From positions 1-64,000 of the forward strand of contig CABYTF010000005.1 of the NCBI GenBank assembly GCA_902521725.1: a stretch of DNA of 64,000 bases, in the 5' to 3' direction. Below the pieces are notes generated by a model, which had not been told where the DNA came from, ran no database searches, and worked only from the letters and a program-made list of their open reading frames with translations. Below are positions 57,069 to 64,000 of the stretch, piece by piece (the stretch's first letter is position 1; each line of letters starts with the position of its first letter). The stretch comes from an uncultured Gammaproteobacteria bacterium. Its GTDB lineage: Bacteria; Pseudomonadota; Gammaproteobacteria; GCA-002705445; GCA-002716945. A program made the position numbers and the translations under genes.

Positions 57069-57088
57069 TAGTGTTATGTTCTAAGAGT

Positions 57089-57466
57089 TTATTTAAGTTC
57101 AACAGTTGCTCCAGCTTCTTCCAATTGCTTTTTAAAATCGTCTGCTTCCTCTTTGGAAGCACCTTCTTTTAAAACGCATGGTGCTGATTCAACTTTGTCT
57201 TTTGCTTCTTTCAGCCCAAGACCAGTAATTGCTCTTACAGCTTTAATAACTGCAACCTTATTACTGCCCATGTCTGCTAGAGATACATCGAATTCAGTTT
57301 TCTCTGCTGCTGCATCACCGCTCTCACCTGCTGCTGCTGGTGCGGCTGCCACAGCTGCTGCTGCTGTAACTCCAAATTTCTCTTCCATCTGTGATATGAG
57401 ATCAACAACCTCCATCACAGTCATATTAGAAATGCTCTCTAGTATGTCATCTTTACTCACTGCCAT
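57089..57466 (-). CDS. rplL: 50S ribosomal protein L7/L12
   Basis: Stalk protein that recruits translational GTPases. The 125 residues have the N-terminal dimer helix region ([21 protein letters not shown]), an alanine-rich flexible hinge, and the C-terminal domain with [23 protein letters not shown] cysteine in SAPCVLKEG replaces the more usual residue. Two ATGs are adjacent; the second was chosen because GGGAG sits 6 nt before it. Confidence 0.96.
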   Translation of the reverse strand: MAVSKDDILESISNMTVMEVVDLISQMEEKFGVTAAAAVAAAPAAAGESGDAAAEKTEFDVSLADMGSNKVAVIKAVRAITGLGLKEAKDKVESAPCVLKEGASKEEADDFKKQLEEAGATVELK

Positions 57467-57483
57467 CATTTTCTCCCGATAAA

Positions 57484-58005
57484 TTAATTCTTAGCTGCTT
57501 TCACAGCATCAATAGTTCTTACTAATTTATTAGGTACGGCCTTCATCGTACCCATAAGTTTTTGAATAGGTCCCTGCATAACTGATAGTAATTTTGATAT
57601 TGCCTCCTCATATGTTGGAAGTGATGCAAGTTTTTTCAATTCGCTAATATCTAAATCTTGACCTAGATAGTTGATTGCTTTTGGTTTTAAATTCTCATGT
57701 TTATCAATAAATTCTTTAATAGATTTTGCAAATTTACCCGCGTCTTCTTTTCCTACCGCAACAATCTGTGGTCCTGAAACATTCTCAGACATAGACGCAA
57801 ATTGGCTATCTTTCAGGGCCATTTTCAACATATTATTCTTAACAAGCTTAACAAACACGCCTGCTTCACGCGTTGTCTTTCTGAGTTCATTTAATTCATT
57901 CGATGTTAAGCCAGAGTAATCAGCTGTCAAAACGACCTCAGCATCACTTAATACAGTGGTCATTTCTTTGACTAAATCTTTTTTCTGGGATAAATTCAGC
58001 GGCAT
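57484..58005 (-). CDS. rplJ: 50S ribosomal protein L10
   Basis: Stalk base protein that holds L7/L12 dimers. The 173 residues start [15 protein letters not shown], include [26 protein letters not shown] and [13 protein letters not shown], and the C-terminal helix that binds L12. Only 1 nt separates it from rplA, so the long L10 leader of E. coli is not present. Confidence 0.95.
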   Translation of the reverse strand: MPLNLSQKKDLVKEMTTVLSDAEVVLTADYSGLTSNELNELRKTTREAGVFVKLVKNNMLKMALKDSQFASMSENVSGPQIVAVGKEDAGKFAKSIKEFIDKHENLKPKAINYLGQDLDISELKKLASLPTYEEAISKLLSVMQGPIQKLMGTMKAVPNKLVRTIDAVKAAKN

Positions 58006-58006
58006 A

Positions 58007-58708
58007 CTAACTCCTCTTCTCGACTGACGATAAGTCTACCTTAATTCCTGGTCCCATAGTAGAGGAAATTGTAATATTTTTCATATATTTACCTTTGGCA
58101 GATGATGGTTTTGCTTTAATTAAATCTGAGACTAGTGCAGCGGCATTATCTGCAAGCTTGTTTGTGTCGAAATCAAGTTTTCCTATAATTGCATGAATTA
58201 TCCCTGCCTTGTCATTCTTATATCTAATCTGACCTTTTTTAGCCTTAGTTATTGCCTCGGCAATGTTCTTCGTAACTGTGCCTTCCTTTGGATTAGGCAT
58301 CAAATTTTTGGGACCTAAAATCCTGCCAAGTTGTCCCATTTTCTTCATACAATCAGGAGTTGCAACAACAATATCGGCGACGAGATCTTTCTCTTTTTTG
58401 ACTTTATCAATCAAATCCTCAAAACCAACTTCATCCGCGCCAGCATCTTTGGCTGCCTTCTCATCTTCTCCATCTGCAAAAGCCACCACGGTCATAGTTT
58501 TGCCGATCCCATGTGGCAAAGTTGAGGAACCTCTCACACCTTGATCTGACTTGGTCGCATCAATGCCCAAATTGACACTAAGGTCAACGCTCTCATTAAA
58601 TTTGGCTTTTGGAGCGCTTTTTAACAGTTCAATTGCTTCTTCTAAGCTATAGTCTTTAGATGTGTCAATTTTATCTTGTATCGCTTTTGTCTTTTTTGAT
58701 AAGCTCAT
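58007..58708 (-). CDS. rplA: 50S ribosomal protein L1
   Basis: Mobile stalk protein guiding deacylated tRNA from the ribosome and repressor of the L11 operon in E. coli. The 233 residues show LSVNLG-type VDLSVNLGIDATKSDQGVRGSSTLPHGIGKTMTV, PDCMKKMGQLGRILGPKNLMPNPKEGTV and a terminal STMGPGIKVDLSSV. Its ATG abuts the rplK stop. Confidence 0.97.
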   Translation of the reverse strand: MSLSKKTKAIQDKIDTSKDYSLEEAIELLKSAPKAKFNESVDLSVNLGIDATKSDQGVRGSSTLPHGIGKTMTVVAFADGEDEKAAKDAGADEVGFEDLIDKVKKEKDLVADIVVATPDCMKKMGQLGRILGPKNLMPNPKEGTVTKNIAEAITKAKKGQIRYKNDKAGIIHAIIGKLDFDTNKLADNAAALVSDLIKAKPSSAKGKYMKNITISSTMGPGIKVDLSSVEKRS

Positions 58709-59139
58709 TAATCTTCCACCTCGATACCCATGCTCCTAGCTGTACCAGCAATAATTTTCATTGAGTTCTCTAGATTCGCGCCAGTTAAGTCACCCTCTTT
58801 AGCCTTCACAATACTCGCTAATTGATCTTTCGTCACTTTTGCAACTTTATTAGTGTGTGGGGTTGCGCTGCCTTTTTGGATACCTGCAGCTTTTTTTAGT
58901 AGAACTGCTGCTGGAGCAGATTTAATTATGAAATCAAACGATCTATCTTTATAAACATTTATCACCACTGGTAATGCCATACCTTTTTCTGCATCCTTAG
59001 TTTTATCATTAAATTGCTTGCAGAAATCTTGAATATTTAGTCCATGTTGCCCTAAAGCTGGTCCAACAGGTGGTGCTGGATTTGCAGACCCCGCAGGGAC
59101 TTGAAGCTTAACTTGTGTCATCAATTCTTTTGCAGCCAT
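58708..59139 (-). CDS. rplK: 50S ribosomal protein L11
   Basis: GTPase-centre protein needed for RelA activation and thiostrepton binding. The 143 residues include [33 protein letters not shown] with the conserved prolines and the C-terminal [21 protein letters not shown]. Shares one base with the nusG stop. Confidence 0.97.
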   Translation of the reverse strand: MAAKELMTQVKLQVPAGSANPAPPVGPALGQHGLNIQDFCKQFNDKTKDAEKGMALPVVINVYKDRSFDFIIKSAPAAVLLKKAAGIQKGSATPHTNKVAKVTKDQLASIVKAKEGDLTGANLENSMKIIAGTARSMGIEVED

Positions 59140-59666
59140 TATCCTTTCTCCACTTGTGTTAATGATAGCTCTATAGGCGTCGGCTTACCGAAAACCAAAA
59201 CTGATACTTTAAGCTTATTTTTTTCAAAATCAACTGTTTCTACAACACCATTGAAGTCATTGAATGGACCATCTGTAATCCTTACAACTTCACCAGGTTC
59301 GAACATGACCTTTGGTTTAGGTTTATCCACATCATTTTGCATAGACTGCATTAAGTTATCAGCCTCGGATTTCTTGAGGGGAACAGGTTTGTCACTTGTG
59401 CCACCAATAAAACCGAGCACTTGTGGTGCGCTCTTCACAAGGTGCCATGTCTCGTCATTCATATCCATTTTGATCATTACGTATCCTGGAAAATATTTTC
59501 TCTCTGACCTTTTCTTTTTCCCCTCTTTGATTTCTAAGACTTCCTCAGTAGGAACTAGGATTTCCTCGAAAGAGTCTTGTAATCCGCTTCTTTTGATTCT
59601 GTCCTCGAGTGTAAGTTTTACCTTATTCTCATAGCCTGAGAAAGCTTGCAATACGTACCAATCCAT
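59139..59666 (-). CDS. nusG: Transcription termination/antitermination factor NusG
   Basis: Joins RNA polymerase to the leading ribosome (via S10) and to Rho. The 175 residues open with [22 protein letters not shown], contain [15 protein letters not shown], and end with the KOW domain [33 protein letters not shown]. The start is one of two adjacent ATGs (59669 or 59666); the second has better spacing (7 nt) from GGAG and the first overlaps the secE stop. Confidence 0.95.
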   Translation of the reverse strand: MDWYVLQAFSGYENKVKLTLEDRIKRSGLQDSFEEILVPTEEVLEIKEGKKKRSERKYFPGYVMIKMDMNDETWHLVKSAPQVLGFIGGTSDKPVPLKKSEADNLMQSMQNDVDKPKPKVMFEPGEVVRITDGPFNDFNGVVETVDFEKNKLKVSVLVFGKPTPIELSLTQVEKG

Positions 59667-60034
59667 CATGCTACTCCGTATAGGGTGCCTATAGCCCATC
59701 CTAAAAACATGTCAAAAAGCCATAATAAGATACCTACAATAATTACAACAAAAATAACGCCCAATGTTGTTTGTGTAGTCTCTTGTTTTGTAGGCCATGT
59801 GACTTTTTTTAGCTCTACTTTAGAGTCAGTCACATATGAATAAACTAATTTGCCAAAATCACTCTGATAGGCGATAAAAGCAGAAAAAACAACAACAGAA
59901 ATCATACCAACTACTCTGTAAAATAATCTTACATCACTGAAGTAATAGAATAGAATCATTCCAGTGATGAGCACACCAATTGATAGTATTAAGTAGGGTG
60001 TACTAGACTTAGTTTCTATATTATTCTCTGTCAT
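59666..60034 (-). CDS. secE: Preprotein translocase subunit SecE
   Basis: Small integral subunit clamping SecY. The 122 residues hold three membrane segments, the last after the conserved cytoplasmic KVELKKVTWPTKQETTQTT motif. Three-segment SecE is typical of gammaproteobacteria such as E. coli. The gene sits between tRNA-Trp and nusG, overlapping the latter by the ATGA arrangement. Confidence 0.94.
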   Translation of the reverse strand: MTENNIETKSSTPYLILSIGVLITGMILFYYFSDVRLFYRVVGMISVVVFSAFIAYQSDFGKLVYSYVTDSKVELKKVTWPTKQETTQTTLGVIFVVIIVGILLWLFDMFLGWAIGTLYGVA

Positions 60035-60056
60035 GGCATTATCTTCGTAAATTCGT

Positions 60057-60129
60057 CAGGCCAGGAGGGACTCGAACCCCCAACCTACGGTTTTGGAGAC
60101 CGTCGCTCTACCAGTTGAGCTACTAGCCT
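60057..60129 (-). tRNA. trpT: tRNA-Trp (CCA anticodon)
   Basis: A 73-nt cloverleaf: acceptor AGGCTAG pairs with CTGGCCT, discriminator G, anticodon stem ACGGT/ACCGT with loop CTCCAAA giving CCA. The T arm GGGGG-TTCGAGT-CCCTC is standard apart from minor pairing. The 3' CCA is not encoded. Located between tuf and secE, a common place for tRNA-Trp. Confidence 0.95.
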
Positions 60130-60150
60130 ATCATCAAAATCAATGATAGC

Positions 60151-61341
60151 TTACTCTACTATTTTCGATACGACTCCAGCTCCAACAGTCTTGCCACCTT
60201 CACGTATCGCAAATTTTAGTCCTTGTTCTAGAGCGATAGGTGTTATAAGTTCGACATTCATTTTTACATTGTCACCAGGCATGACCATTTCCACATCTTT
60301 GGGTAGTTCAATCGCACCTGTTACGTCAGTTGTTCTGAAATAAAATTGAGGTCTGTAATTGCCAAAGAATGGTGTATGTCTTCCGCCTTCATCTTTTGAT
60401 AGAACGTAAACTTCACATTCAAATTTAGTATGAGGTTTTATTGAACCTGGAACACAAAGTACTTGTCCCCTCTCAACTTCCTCTCGTTTTGTTCCTCTGA
60501 GAAGTACGCCTACGTTATCGCCAGCGACACCCTCGTCAAGAAGCTTTCTAAACATTTCTACGCCAGTACATGTGGTCTTTTGTGTTTCTCTTATACCAAC
60601 TATTTCTATTTCTTCACCCACATTAACTTTTCCTCTTTCTATTCTACCTGTCACAACCGTTCCACGACCTGATATAGAAAATACATCCTCAATCGGCATG
60701 AGGAATGTTTGATCAACTGGACGCTCAGGCACAGGTATAAACTTGTCCATCTCTTCAACAAGTTTTTCAATTGACGGGATACCTATATCTGACGAATCAC
60801 CTTCAATAGCTTTTAACGCTGAACCTGAAACTATAGGCACATCGTCACCTGGAAAATCGTATTTAGAGAGAAGCTCTCTTATTTCCATCTCAACTAAATC
60901 TGTTAATTCTTTATCATCTACTTGATCGGCTTTATTTAGATAAACTACAATGTGTGGTACTCCAACTTGACGAGCTAAAAGTATATGTTCTCTAGTTTGA
61001 GGCATCGGACCGTCTGCTGCAGAGCACACTAAAATAGCGCCATCCATTTGCGCTGCACCTGTAATCATATTTTTTACGTAGTCAGCATGACCTGGACAAT
61101 CTACGTGTGCGTAGTGTCTGTCTGTTGACTCATACTCAACGTGAGCTGTCGCGATCGTAATCCCACGCTCTCTCTCTTCAGGAGCATTGTCGATCTGATC
61201 ATAAGCTTTTGCTTCTCCACCAAATTTCTCACCCATCACCTTGGTGATAGCAGCAGTAAGTGTTGTTTTGCCATGATCTACGTGGCCAATCGTACCAACG
61301 TTTACATGGGCTTTATTTCTTTCAAATTTTTCCTTAGCCAT
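60151..61341 (-). CDS. tuf: Elongation factor Tu
   Basis: Delivers aminoacyl-tRNA to the ribosome. The 396 residues show [15 protein letters not shown] (G1), [17 protein letters not shown], the effector loop ERERGITI and the domain 2-3 blocks [12 protein letters not shown] and [14 protein letters not shown]. Full length and conventional. It follows tRNA-Thr(GGU), the classical tufB context; no second tuf occurs after fusA in this window. Confidence 0.98.
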   Translation of the reverse strand: MAKEKFERNKAHVNVGTIGHVDHGKTTLTAAITKVMGEKFGGEAKAYDQIDNAPEERERGITIATAHVEYESTDRHYAHVDCPGHADYVKNMITGAAQMDGAILVCSAADGPMPQTREHILLARQVGVPHIVVYLNKADQVDDKELTDLVEMEIRELLSKYDFPGDDVPIVSGSALKAIEGDSSDIGIPSIEKLVEEMDKFIPVPERPVDQTFLMPIEDVFSISGRGTVVTGRIERGKVNVGEEIEIVGIRETQKTTCTGVEMFRKLLDEGVAGDNVGVLLRGTKREEVERGQVLCVPGSIKPHTKFECEVYVLSKDEGGRHTPFFGNYRPQFYFRTTDVTGAIELPKDVEMVMPGDNVKMNVELITPIALEQGLKFAIREGGKTVGAGVVSKIVE

Positions 61342-61437
61342 TTTTTAAATCCCGAGTTAGTTAAGTTTCAAGTGGGGTAATAATAAACCACTTTTATGCG
61401 CATTTACACTAAAATTTTACTAAAATCAACGAAAAAA

Positions 61438-61510
<73 letters not shown>

Positions 61511-61719
61511 GTCGAATATAAACACCTGGATGATAGTCAAAAGAAACGATATATACAACCAAGATTGACGTAGTTCAATCATATATTTATTCAAGACGAT
61601 AGCCATGAAGGGATTACATAGCGATCGTCTCAGTACCCTATGGAGGAGAAGCCTCTAGATACTAAGAATAGTTATGAGGATCGAATTACTGTTTTGTTAA
61701 ATGTCTATTTTAATGATTG
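61511..61719 (-). other. Structured 209-nt spacer in the tRNA-tuf operon
   Basis: Between tRNA-Gly and tRNA-Thr, where E. coli has only a few nucleotides. On the transcribed strand it contains a strong stem (AGACGAT then GCTATG pairing with CATGGC and ATCGTCT, one C/T mismatch, 9-nt loop; 61630-61594), then a small hairpin TCAATC/GATTGA region (61580-61563, 6 bp with 6-nt loop), and upstream a weaker CCTC...GAGG structure. No tRNA or long reading frame fits. It may be a small RNA, a processing signal or a decayed tRNA. Confidence 0.5.
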
Positions 61720-61790
61720 AGCGGGTAGCGGGAATCGAACCCGCATCGTCAGCTTGGAAGGCTGAAGTTCTACCATTGTACCATACCCGC
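61720..61790 (-). tRNA. glyT: tRNA-Gly (TCC anticodon)
   Basis: 71-nt cloverleaf with acceptor GCGGGTA/TACCCGC, discriminator T, anticodon stem TCAGC/GCTGA with loop CTTCCAA (anticodon TCC), and T arm GCGGG-TTCGATT-CCCGC. CCA is not encoded. Lies 12 nt downstream of tRNA-Tyr, as tyrU-glyT in E. coli. Confidence 0.95.
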
Positions 61791-61802
61791 ATCAAATTTG
61801 TT

Positions 61803-61884
61803 TGGAGGGGGCAGGATTCGAACCTGCGAAGGCAGGGCCAGCAGATTTACAGTCTGCCCTCGTTGACCGCTTGAGTACCCCTCC
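61803..61884 (-). tRNA. tyrU: tRNA-Tyr (GTA anticodon)
   Basis: 82-nt class II tRNA with acceptor GGAGGGG/CCCCTCC, discriminator A, anticodon stem GCAGA/TCTGC with loop CTGTAAA (anticodon GTA), and a long variable arm (GGCCCTGCC-like stem) as expected for tyrosine. CCA is not encoded. First tRNA of the tuf operon in this window. Confidence 0.95.
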
Positions 61885-61900
61885 GAAAATCAACTTTTGT

Positions 61901-61906
61901 ATCTTA
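61901..61906 (-). promoter_or_regulatory. Possible -10 for the tRNA-tuf operon
   Basis: TAAGAT (extended as TGTTAAGAT) would start transcription about 10 nt before tRNA-Tyr. No good -35 lies at 16-18 bp, so the promoter may be weak by consensus or lie elsewhere, for example inside the small gene upstream. Confidence 0.3.
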
Positions 61907-61941
61907 ACAAAGCATTGATCCTATAGCATTAAATTTTTTAG

Positions 61942-62151
61942 TTAGTATGGTCTTTCTGGTTTTTTAATGAACCACAAATATAAAACCCAAGCAATACCTA
62001 AAGATAGTATGGTTTGACTAGTTTTGTTAAAGTTATTTGCAAAAAATATTAGAAATAATACAACTGTTGCGAATAAAACAAAAAATGCTTCGATTCGATT
62101 TGAGGTAATTTTCATACCAAAAATTCTTGGTGGTGGACCCAGAGGCTTCAT
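61942..62151 (-). CDS. Small membrane protein of unknown function
   Basis: A 69-residue product with two hydrophobic segments (about residues 22-39, AFFVLFATVVLFLIFFA, and 45-61, QTILSLGIAWVLYLWF) joined by a short polar turn, a proline-rich N-terminus (KPLGPPPRIFG) and a basic C-terminal KKPERPY. It looks like an inner-membrane hairpin protein. The ATG overlaps the preceding stop by 4 nt, and it is the last gene of a four-gene overlapping set before the tRNA operon. No family recognised. Confidence 0.65.
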   Translation of the reverse strand: MKPLGPPPRIFGMKITSNRIEAFFVLFATVVLFLIFFANNFNKTSQTILSLGIAWVLYLWFIKKPERPY

Positions 62152-62375
62152 TTAATCTCCATAAGTTTGATGATATTTGTATTCAATACATTTATATCAT
62201 GAGTCCTAATTATGTTGTAGACTTCTGAGACATCAATGCCTCTTTTTTTCGAAATATGAACTAAACCAGGTTTCTTCTGAAAATCATTTATGATGCCCTG
62301 ATTCGAAGAGTAGAAATCTACTTTTTTAAGTATGAAAAATGCATGAAGAAATCTTCTAATGCTACTAGTATGCAT
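62148..62375 (-). CDS. Hypothetical small basic protein
   Basis: A 75-residue soluble, basic product with a HISKKRGIDVSEVYNIIRTHDINVLNT stretch that could form a short helix-turn-helix, though this is not a firm match. It overlaps the upstream gene by 11 nt and the downstream membrane-protein gene by 4 nt, so translation of the three is likely coupled. It may be a regulator or an accessory subunit; no family is recognised. Confidence 0.5.
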   Translation of the reverse strand: MHTSSIRRFLHAFFILKKVDFYSSNQGIINDFQKKPGLVHISKKRGIDVSEVYNIIRTHDINVLNTNIIKLMEIK

Positions 62376-62778
62376 TAATCATCCTCTCAAGATCCTCAAG
62401 ACTTTTTTGTTTTTTTCTATCAAAGCGCTCAAATATTTTTAGGTAGTTGCTACAGTTACTTTTTTGCACATTTAGCTTAAGTTTCATTAATTGCGTTATT
62501 GTAGCTGATTTAGTTTTCATATAGGTTGACTTCAACATATCATAATCATCATCAGTAAAAAGCATATATTTATCCTTCAGCTCTCTGAGTAAAACAAATA
62601 GTGAATTCAACTCTTGATCATCATCATAGTTTTGCACACACAAAGAACTATAACCGTCAATACTTGCAGAATAATTGACGAGATCAATAAACAATTTATC
62701 CGGTGCAGCACCTAATGAATTTGAAAAAAGTGGTGTTAGGAGAACAAGCTTAATTGTTAATGATCTGATAAATTTCAT
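62365..62778 (-). CDS. Hypothetical secreted protein
   Basis: A 137-residue product with a signal peptide (KFIRSLTIKLVLLTPLFSNS, cleavage near SLGA-APD at residues 21-25) and a mainly helical, charged mature part with two cysteines (LCVQN and NCSNY) that could pair. No family recognised. Its ATG lies 29 nt inside the upstream gene, a strong overlap that suggests a shared transcript. Probably periplasmic. Confidence 0.6.
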   Translation of the reverse strand: MKFIRSLTIKLVLLTPLFSNSLGAAPDKLFIDLVNYSASIDGYSSLCVQNYDDDQELNSLFVLLRELKDKYMLFTDDDYDMLKSTYMKTKSATITQLMKLKLNVQKSNCSNYLKIFERFDRKKQKSLEDLERMINAY

Positions 62779-63106
62779 TTATGATATCCCTACTGATATT
62801 ATATCCTTTCTTTAAAAAATATTTTTCAAACTCTGCAATAAATTTCTCTTTATTATAGTTGTTATTGACGGAAGTTACAGCTTGCGCCACAAATGCTTTC
62901 AGTTCCCATTTCATAAATTGTGAATTACCGATGGATGGATATTTTTTTTTATTCAGGGATATTTGCGTTATGATCTCTTCCCAGACATGTGGCATGTTAG
63001 GGGAAGATAAAAGAATGTCCAAAATATTTAGCCAACTTCCCTTCCATATTAATGGATCGAGCTGGGCAAATACATGCCTGACCTTTAGAGGTAAATCTTT
63101 ATTCAT
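62750..63106 (-). CDS. Hypothetical helical protein
   Basis: A 118-residue soluble, tryptophan-containing, mainly helical product when started at the ATG at 63106; a longer open frame to 63175 would run into the divergent tRNA-Thr gene and is not used. It is the first of four overlapping small genes on this strand. No motif or family is recognised. About 64 bp to the divergent tRNA must hold promoters for both. Confidence 0.6.
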   Translation of the reverse strand: MNKDLPLKVRHVFAQLDPLIWKGSWLNILDILLSSPNMPHVWEEIITQISLNKKKYPSIGNSQFMKWELKAFVAQAVTSVNNNYNKEKFIAEFEKYFLKKGYNISRDIINEIYQIINN

Positions 63107-63170
63107 AATGAAAACTTCGATATTATACGTCAGTATTATATCATTATGACTATAAATGAGTTTAGTAATT

Positions 63171-63244
63171 GCCACCTTAGCTCAGTTGGCCAGAGCAGGG
63201 GTTTTGTAAACCTCAGGTCGTCAGTTCGAATCTGACAGGTGGCT
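63171..63244 (+). tRNA. thrU: tRNA-Thr (TGT anticodon)
   Basis: 74-nt cloverleaf: acceptor GCCACCT/AGGTGGC, discriminator T, D arm GCTC-AGTTGGCCA-GAGC, anticodon stem GGGGT/ACCTC with loop TTTGTAA (anticodon TGT), T arm GTCAG-TTCGAAT-CTGAC. CCA is not encoded. In E. coli the corresponding thrU heads the tyrU-glyT-thrT-tufB cluster; here it is on the opposite strand, 1.3 kb away, just before greA. Confidence 0.95.
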
Positions 63245-63265
63245 CAATTAATTTAGTGAGTTCAA

Positions 63266-63739
63266 ATGGATAAAATACCAATGACCGTTGAGGGTGAGAA
63301 GTTACTCAGAGATGAGCTTCATGAATTAAAGACTGTGAAACGACCAATGATAACTGAAGCCATTAAGGAAGCAAGAGAAAAAGGTGACCTAAAGGAAAAT
63401 GCTGAATATCACGCCGCGCGCGAACAGCAGAGTTTTGCTGAGGGAAGAATAAAAGATATTGAGGGTAAACTGTCCAATTCTCAGATTATTGACATATCAA
63501 AAATTCCAGCATCAGATAAAGTCATCTTTGGAACCACTGTAATTGTAGTTGATGAAAATAATAAAAAAGTCACATATAAAATCGTTGGTGAAGATGAAGC
63601 AGACTTAAAAAAAGGAAAGCTGTCAGTAACATCCCCTATTTCTAGGTCTCTAGTAGGGAAAAGTGAGGGTGACGTAGTCACCATCAAGACGCCATCCGGA
63701 AACATTGAATATGAAATCTTTGAGGTCAAATATGTCTGA
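63266..63739 (+). CDS. greA: Transcription elongation factor GreA
   Basis: Rescues backtracked RNA polymerase by stimulating transcript cleavage. The 157 residues show the N-terminal coiled coil [22 protein letters not shown] with [27 protein letters not shown], whose acidic tip (DLKENAEY) reaches the active site, and the C-terminal domain ending [19 protein letters not shown]. It starts 22 nt after tRNA-Thr. carA/carB, its usual neighbours, are not seen here. Confidence 0.96.
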   Translation: MDKIPMTVEGEKLLRDELHELKTVKRPMITEAIKEAREKGDLKENAEYHAAREQQSFAEGRIKDIEGKLSNSQIIDISKIPASDKVIFGTTVIVVDENNKKVTYKIVGEDEADLKKGKLSVTSPISRSLVGKSEGDVVTIKTPSGNIEYEIFEVKYV

Positions 63740-64000
63740 AGTACAGAAAAATGTTTTGGGCGAAGATCTAGAAGTCTGCGGGTCAGATCCAGTTACAGGA
63801 TATTTAAGAGATGGCTGTTGTAATACAGATTCATTTGATAGGGGCTCTCACACAGTTTGTGCAGTAGTCACTTCAGATTTCTTAAAATTCTCCAAATCTA
63901 GAGGAAATGATCTTATGACGCCAATTCCTGAACTAGACTTCGCTGGACTTACTGATGGGGATTCGTGGTGCTTGTGCGCTGATAGATGGCTTGAGGCATA
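63732..64000 (+). CDS. DUF2237 family protein (5' part, continues past the window)
   Basis: The visible 89 codons show clear DUF2237 blocks: [47 protein letters not shown] and [15 protein letters not shown]. The cysteines in DGCCN and WCLC are typical of the family; function is unknown. It starts with an ATG inside the end of greA (8-nt overlap), so it is expected to be co-transcribed with greA. The C-terminus lies beyond the window. Confidence 0.85.
   Translation, partial: MSEVQKNVLGEDLEVCGSDPVTGYLRDGCCNTDSFDRGSHTVCAVVTSDFLKFSKSRGNDLMTPIPELDFAGLTDGDSWCLCADRWLEA

Noticed and set aside
57153-57482. 109-residue plus-strand frame opposite rplL
   Set aside because: Antisense shadow created by the alanine-rich rplL codons; no start signal or family.
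63107-63175. Longer start for the first of the four unknown genes
   Set aside because: It would run into the divergent tRNA-Thr gene; the ATG at 63106 is sufficient.

Overview
The window is a dense, strongly A/T-rich (by eye) bacterial chromosome segment that reads as a streamlined gammaproteobacterium. Evidence for Gammaproteobacteria is gene order: tyrT-glyT-thrT-tuf-secE-nusG-rplKAJL-rpoBC-rpsLG-fusA-S10/spc/alpha operons, then uvrA with a divergent MFS gene and ssb, the block miaB-phoH-ybeY-corC-lnt-leuS-lptE, the block holA-proA-nadD-rsfS, and yhdP-nit-tldD-pmbA. Gene overlaps of 1-14 nt, almost no intergenic DNA, no transposons and no CRISPR suit a free-living, genome-reduced marine lineage (SAR86-like is a guess; the sequence alone does not settle the clade).

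Layout: 1-3.8 kb (+) carries the end of an unrecognised protein, an AGCS amino-acid symporter, nadC and nhaA. 3.8-13.9 kb (-) is a run of holA, proA, nadD, rsfS, yhdP, a nitrilase-family amidase, tldD and pmbA. 13.9-19.8 kb is a mixed-strand accessory block: a hydroxyacid dehydrogenase, an Irr/Fur-type regulator, a rubrerythrin - FeS protein - DUF3501 operon, pyrD, a small hypothetical and a metallo-beta-lactamase-fold hydrolase. It sits between lptE and holA, which are neighbours in many gammaproteobacteria. 19.8-29.3 kb (-) has leuS-lptE, lnt-corC-ybeY-phoH, miaB and MFS-ssb; uvrA (+) follows. 32.3-61.9 kb (-) is one long translation/transcription block: tRNAs and tuf, secE-nusG, L11-L1-L10-L12, RNA polymerase beta and beta', S12-S7-EF-G, and the ribosomal protein operons ending at rpoA-rplQ. 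61.9-63.1 kb (-) is a tightly overlapping four-gene set of small unknown proteins. 63.2 kb to the end (+) has tRNA-Thr(UGU), greA and the start of a DUF2237 gene.

The most interesting signals are: (1) a perfect 19-bp palindrome matching the known Irr-box pattern, lying over the -10 of a strong promoter for rubrerythrin, with an Irr-like regulator encoded 2 kb away beside the same operon; (2) a nadD gene whose only plausible start is ATT, preceded by GAGGAG; (3) a 209-nt spacer with stable predicted hairpins inside the tRNA-tuf operon; (4) the four-gene unknown operon separating tRNA-Thr(UGU) from its usual cluster; (5) TATAAT boxes only 6-8 nt before several ATGs, suggesting leaderless mRNAs; (6) a 58-residue acidic/serine-rich tail on ribosomal protein L3.
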